A DNA stretch of 32,517 nt from positions 1 through 32,517 of the forward strand of contig JAUUNK010000036.1 in NCBI GenBank assembly GCA_030844565.1, read 5' to 3'. Below are positions 30,881-32,517 of this stretch, piece after piece. The translations under genes and the position numbers were made by a program. The notes below the pieces were generated by a model. It was not told where the DNA came from. It searched no databases and saw only the letters and a list, made by a program, of their open reading frames with translations. Origin of the DNA: Bacteroides ovatus. Its GTDB lineage: Bacteria; Bacteroidota; Bacteroidia; Bacteroidales; Bacteroidaceae. Position 1 is the first letter of the stretch; each line of letters begins with the position of its first letter.

Positions 30881-32517
30881 TTTAAAAGGTTTTGCCAAAG
30901 GCAAAAAGCAACAAAAAGAGCAAATAGGCGGCAATGCCATCATTTATACTCGTGTTAGTTCAAGCGAGCAAGTTGATGGGCAAAGCCTTGAAGTGCAAAT
31001 TGACAAATGCAGAGAGTATGCCAAAGTACGCTCATACACTGTCGTTGGTGAATTTGGTGGCACGTATGAAAGTGCCAAAAGCGACAAAGAGCGCAAGGAG
31101 TTTAACCGTATGCTTGCTTTCATCAAACAAAGTAATAAGAAAGGCAGCAGTCAACCCGTAAAAACAGTAATAGTGTTTAGTACCTCCCGTTTCAGCAGAA
31201 CGGGAAGTACAACTATCATTGAAGAAGTTGAGGCTAGAGGAGCATACGTAGTATCTGCAACCTCCAACTATGACCCACGCACTCCAGTAGGAAAGTATAT
31301 GCAACTCATGGAACTTGCAAATGCAAGGTTTCAGAATGACGAAAAACGAGCAACTACCATTGAAAACAGTGTAAAAGCGTTATTAAAAGGAAGATGGATT
31401 GGAAAAGCCCCTAGAGGATATGACCAAAAAACAACCAAAAAGGAACAAATTATAACTATTAACGAAGAAGGCAAACTGATTCGGAAAGCATTTCTTTGGA
31501 AGGCAAACAACAAGTTATCCAATGAAGAAATTAGGCATAGACTGGCAGCAGAAGGTTTCCATATCTGTAAACAGAAGCTATCAGAACTATTCAAGAACCC
31601 TTTTTATTGTGGCTATATGGCACACAAATTCTTGCAGGGGGACATCATACTAGGCAATCACCCTCCATTGATACCAAAAGAAATCTTCTTGAAAGTAAAT
31701 GGAGAGTTATCCAAAAATCATAGTGGGTACGAACAAAAGATAGATAAGGAGTATGCACCATTATTAGGTAGTATCAAGTGCCCATGTTGCGGAAAAAATC
31801 TATCTGCCAGCATATCAACCAAAATGCGAAAGAGATTCGGACGTACTGATATAGGCTATTACGTTTGCAGCCGAAAAGGATGCAAGTACAACAGTTCTAC
31901 TAAAAAGGTACATGAAGCCTTTGAAGAAGAAGTAAACAGGTATGCCCTATCAGACAAAGTAAGTGAACTCTTAAAAATGCAACTTACCATCACATTTAAA
32001 TATATGAACCAAGAAAACAGGGAACGAGCCAAATCTATCAAAGCGAACATCAAAGCTAAAGAAAAAGAGTTGGAACAAGTAGAAACAAATTATGCACTCT
32101 GTACCGATGCGAAAAAACAAAGCATCTGTGAGAAGGTTATGACGAAATTAGAGAAAGAAGTCAGAGATTTAAAGAACGAATTTTCAAAAGTGAATACAGA
32201 AATATTGAACCTCGATAAATTCATTGATTTTGCTTTTAAAATGCGTTCTAACTTGTTTGGACTGTGGGAGTTGCAAGGATTAGAAGGAAGAAGAAGACTA
32301 CAAAAACTCGTGTTTCCTGACGGATTTATTTACGACAAAAATAACGAGCATATTGAACCTAAAAGAGTGAACCAATTCTTTCTTCTAAAGTATTCATATC
32401 CAACAGGTAACGGAGATAAAAAGAAAGAGACGAACCGTGGAAAACACGATTCGTCCCTTAGAGTACTCGAAGCGGGACTTGAACCCGCACAGCCGCAATG
32501 GCCAAGGGATTTTAAGT
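30867..32517 (+). CDS. Large serine recombinase (integrase), open at the window end
   Basis: At least 550 codons with no stop in the window. The N-terminal resolvase domain has IIYTRVSSSEQ with the nucleophile Ser31, and SRFSRTG (about 107-113). A recombinase domain follows (about 165-290, with GKAPRGYDQ and LFKNPFYCGYM). Next come a zinc ribbon (Cys305, Cys308, Cys334, Cys339) and a coiled coil (about 380-445). This order is that of phage-type integrases, which act on short, non-identical attP and attB sites. The normal protein seems to end near residue 520. Residues beyond 528 come from the attachment site and from the antisense of tRNA-Leu (RVLEAGLEPAQPQ). In the circular form the frame would reach TAA four codons after the core. 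Confidence 0.9.
   Translation, partial: MENFDLKGFAKGKKQQKEQIGGNAIIYTRVSSSEQVDGQSLEVQIDKCREYAKVRSYTVVGEFGGTYESAKSDKERKEFNRMLAFIKQSNKKGSSQPVKTVIVFSTSRFSRTGSTTIIEEVEARGAYVVSATSNYDPRTPVGKYMQLMELANARFQNDEKRATTIENSVKALLKGRWIGKAPRGYDQKTTKKEQIITINEEGKLIRKAFLWKANNKLSNEEIRHRLAAEGFHICKQKLSELFKNPFYCGYMAHKFLQGDIILGNHPPLIPKEIFLKVNGELSKNHSGYEQKIDKEYAPLLGSIKCPCCGKNLSASISTKMRKRFGRTDIGYYVCSRKGCKYNSSTKKVHEAFEEEVNRYALSDKVSELLKMQLTITFKYMNQENRERAKSIKANIKAKEKELEQVETNYALCTDAKKQSICEKVMTKLEKEVRDLKNEFSKVNTEILNLDKFIDFAFKMRSNLFGLWELQGLEGRRRLQKLVFPDGFIYDKNNEHIEPKRVNQFFLLKYSYPTGNGDKKKETNRGKHDSSLRVLEAGLEPAQPQWPRDFK
32421..32460 (-). terminator. Replacement terminator of tRNA-Leu at the right junction (attR)
   Basis: GACGAACCGTG...CACGATTCGTC forms a long stem (32429-32455) followed on the minus strand by a CTTTCTTTTTATC stretch supplied by the element. 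It starts within ten bases of the tRNA 3' end. It overlaps the recombinase reading frame and is about 80% similar to the left-junction hairpin. Confidence 0.65.
32464..32517 (-). tRNA. tRNA-Leu(TAA), 3' part; 5' part outside the window
   Basis: On the minus strand the loop CTTAAAA gives anticodon TAA. A long variable arm (GCC/GGC stem) fits the class II leucine tRNA. The T arm GCGGG/CCCGC with loop TTCAAGT is perfect, and the acceptor strand TTCGAGT ends with discriminator A. No CCA is encoded. The anticodon stem 5' side, D arm and 5' acceptor strand lie beyond base 32517. Confidence 0.9.

Larger units (their letters stand above)
22825..32456. mobile_element. Integrated mobile element of about 9.6 kb at tRNA-Leu(UAA)
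   Basis: The boundaries are the shared core GATTCGTCC at 22825-22833 and 32448-32456, set in a wider similarity of about 40 bases. Inside, the DNA is visibly AT-richer than on the left, and genes are typical of mobile DNA: Rep-like protein, tyrosine and serine recombinases, RepA-like ATPase and several small proteins. The large serine recombinase lies at the right end, pointing at attR. No conjugation machinery is seen, so it would be mobilisable at most. Bases 22840-23184 hold no gene I can support. Confidence 0.75.

Noticed and set aside
30934..31161. A 75-codon ORF and minus-strand frames within the serine recombinase
   Set aside because: They are other frames of a gene with clear resolvase, zinc-ribbon and coiled-coil features.

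Overview
The window looks like a Bacteroides chromosome, probably close to the B. thetaiotaomicron group. Three things support this: the promoters use the Bacteroides -33 TTTG / -7 TAnnTTTG boxes rather than sigma70 boxes, Shine-Dalgarno sequences are weak, and the rhamnose and arginine clusters have a gene order I know from that group. No database search was run; all family calls rest on motifs read by eye.

Layout. (1) 1-138: a partial tRNA-Phe(GAA) and a tRNA-Pro(CGG), followed by a terminator. (2) 312-6023, minus strand: the L-rhamnose catabolic operon rhaB-rhaA-rhaT-rhaD, with the AraC-type regulator rhaR downstream under a probable promoter of its own. Isomerase, kinase and aldolase convert imported rhamnose to dihydroxyacetone phosphate and lactaldehyde. 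(3) 6024-6825: an 800-base divergent control region with a rha promoter, a candidate RhaR operator, an array of degenerate 22-bp repeats, and the argR promoter with candidate ARG boxes. (4) 6826-14332, plus strand: argR, an acylglutamate synthase-like GNAT gene, argG, argC, argD, proC, an XRE-cupin regulator and an acyl-CoA ligase. (5) 14413-18382, minus strand: a tripartite efflux system (TolC-like, EmrA-like and EmrB/DHA2-like proteins). (6) 18800-19695, plus strand: a small membrane protein gene overlapping a winged-helix regulator gene, with the same perfect 15-bp palindrome twice in the control region. (7) 19764-19895: a second array of 22-bp near-palindromic repeats. (8) 19988-22720, minus strand: a secreted GH78 alpha-L-rhamnosidase, which could release the sugar used by the rha operon.

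(9) About 22825-32456: an AT-rich integrated mobile element of about 9.6 kb, inserted in the terminator of a tRNA-Leu(UAA) gene whose 3' half closes the window. It carries a small basic protein, a Rep_trans/phage-X-like replication initiator or relaxase, a secreted FISUMP-like/TonB-C protein, a catalytic-domain-only tyrosine recombinase, several small proteins, an unrecognised 390-aa protein, a RepA-like P-loop ATPase, and a large serine recombinase at the right end.

The most striking feature is the right junction. The recombinase frame has no stop inside the element: it runs through the attachment site and then antisense through tRNA-Leu. If the two ends were joined in a circle, the frame would stop four codons past the att core. 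The element also carries a hairpin that replaces the tRNA terminator it displaces. A second unexplained structure is a 162-base nested dyad between the tyrosine recombinase gene and the secreted cargo gene.
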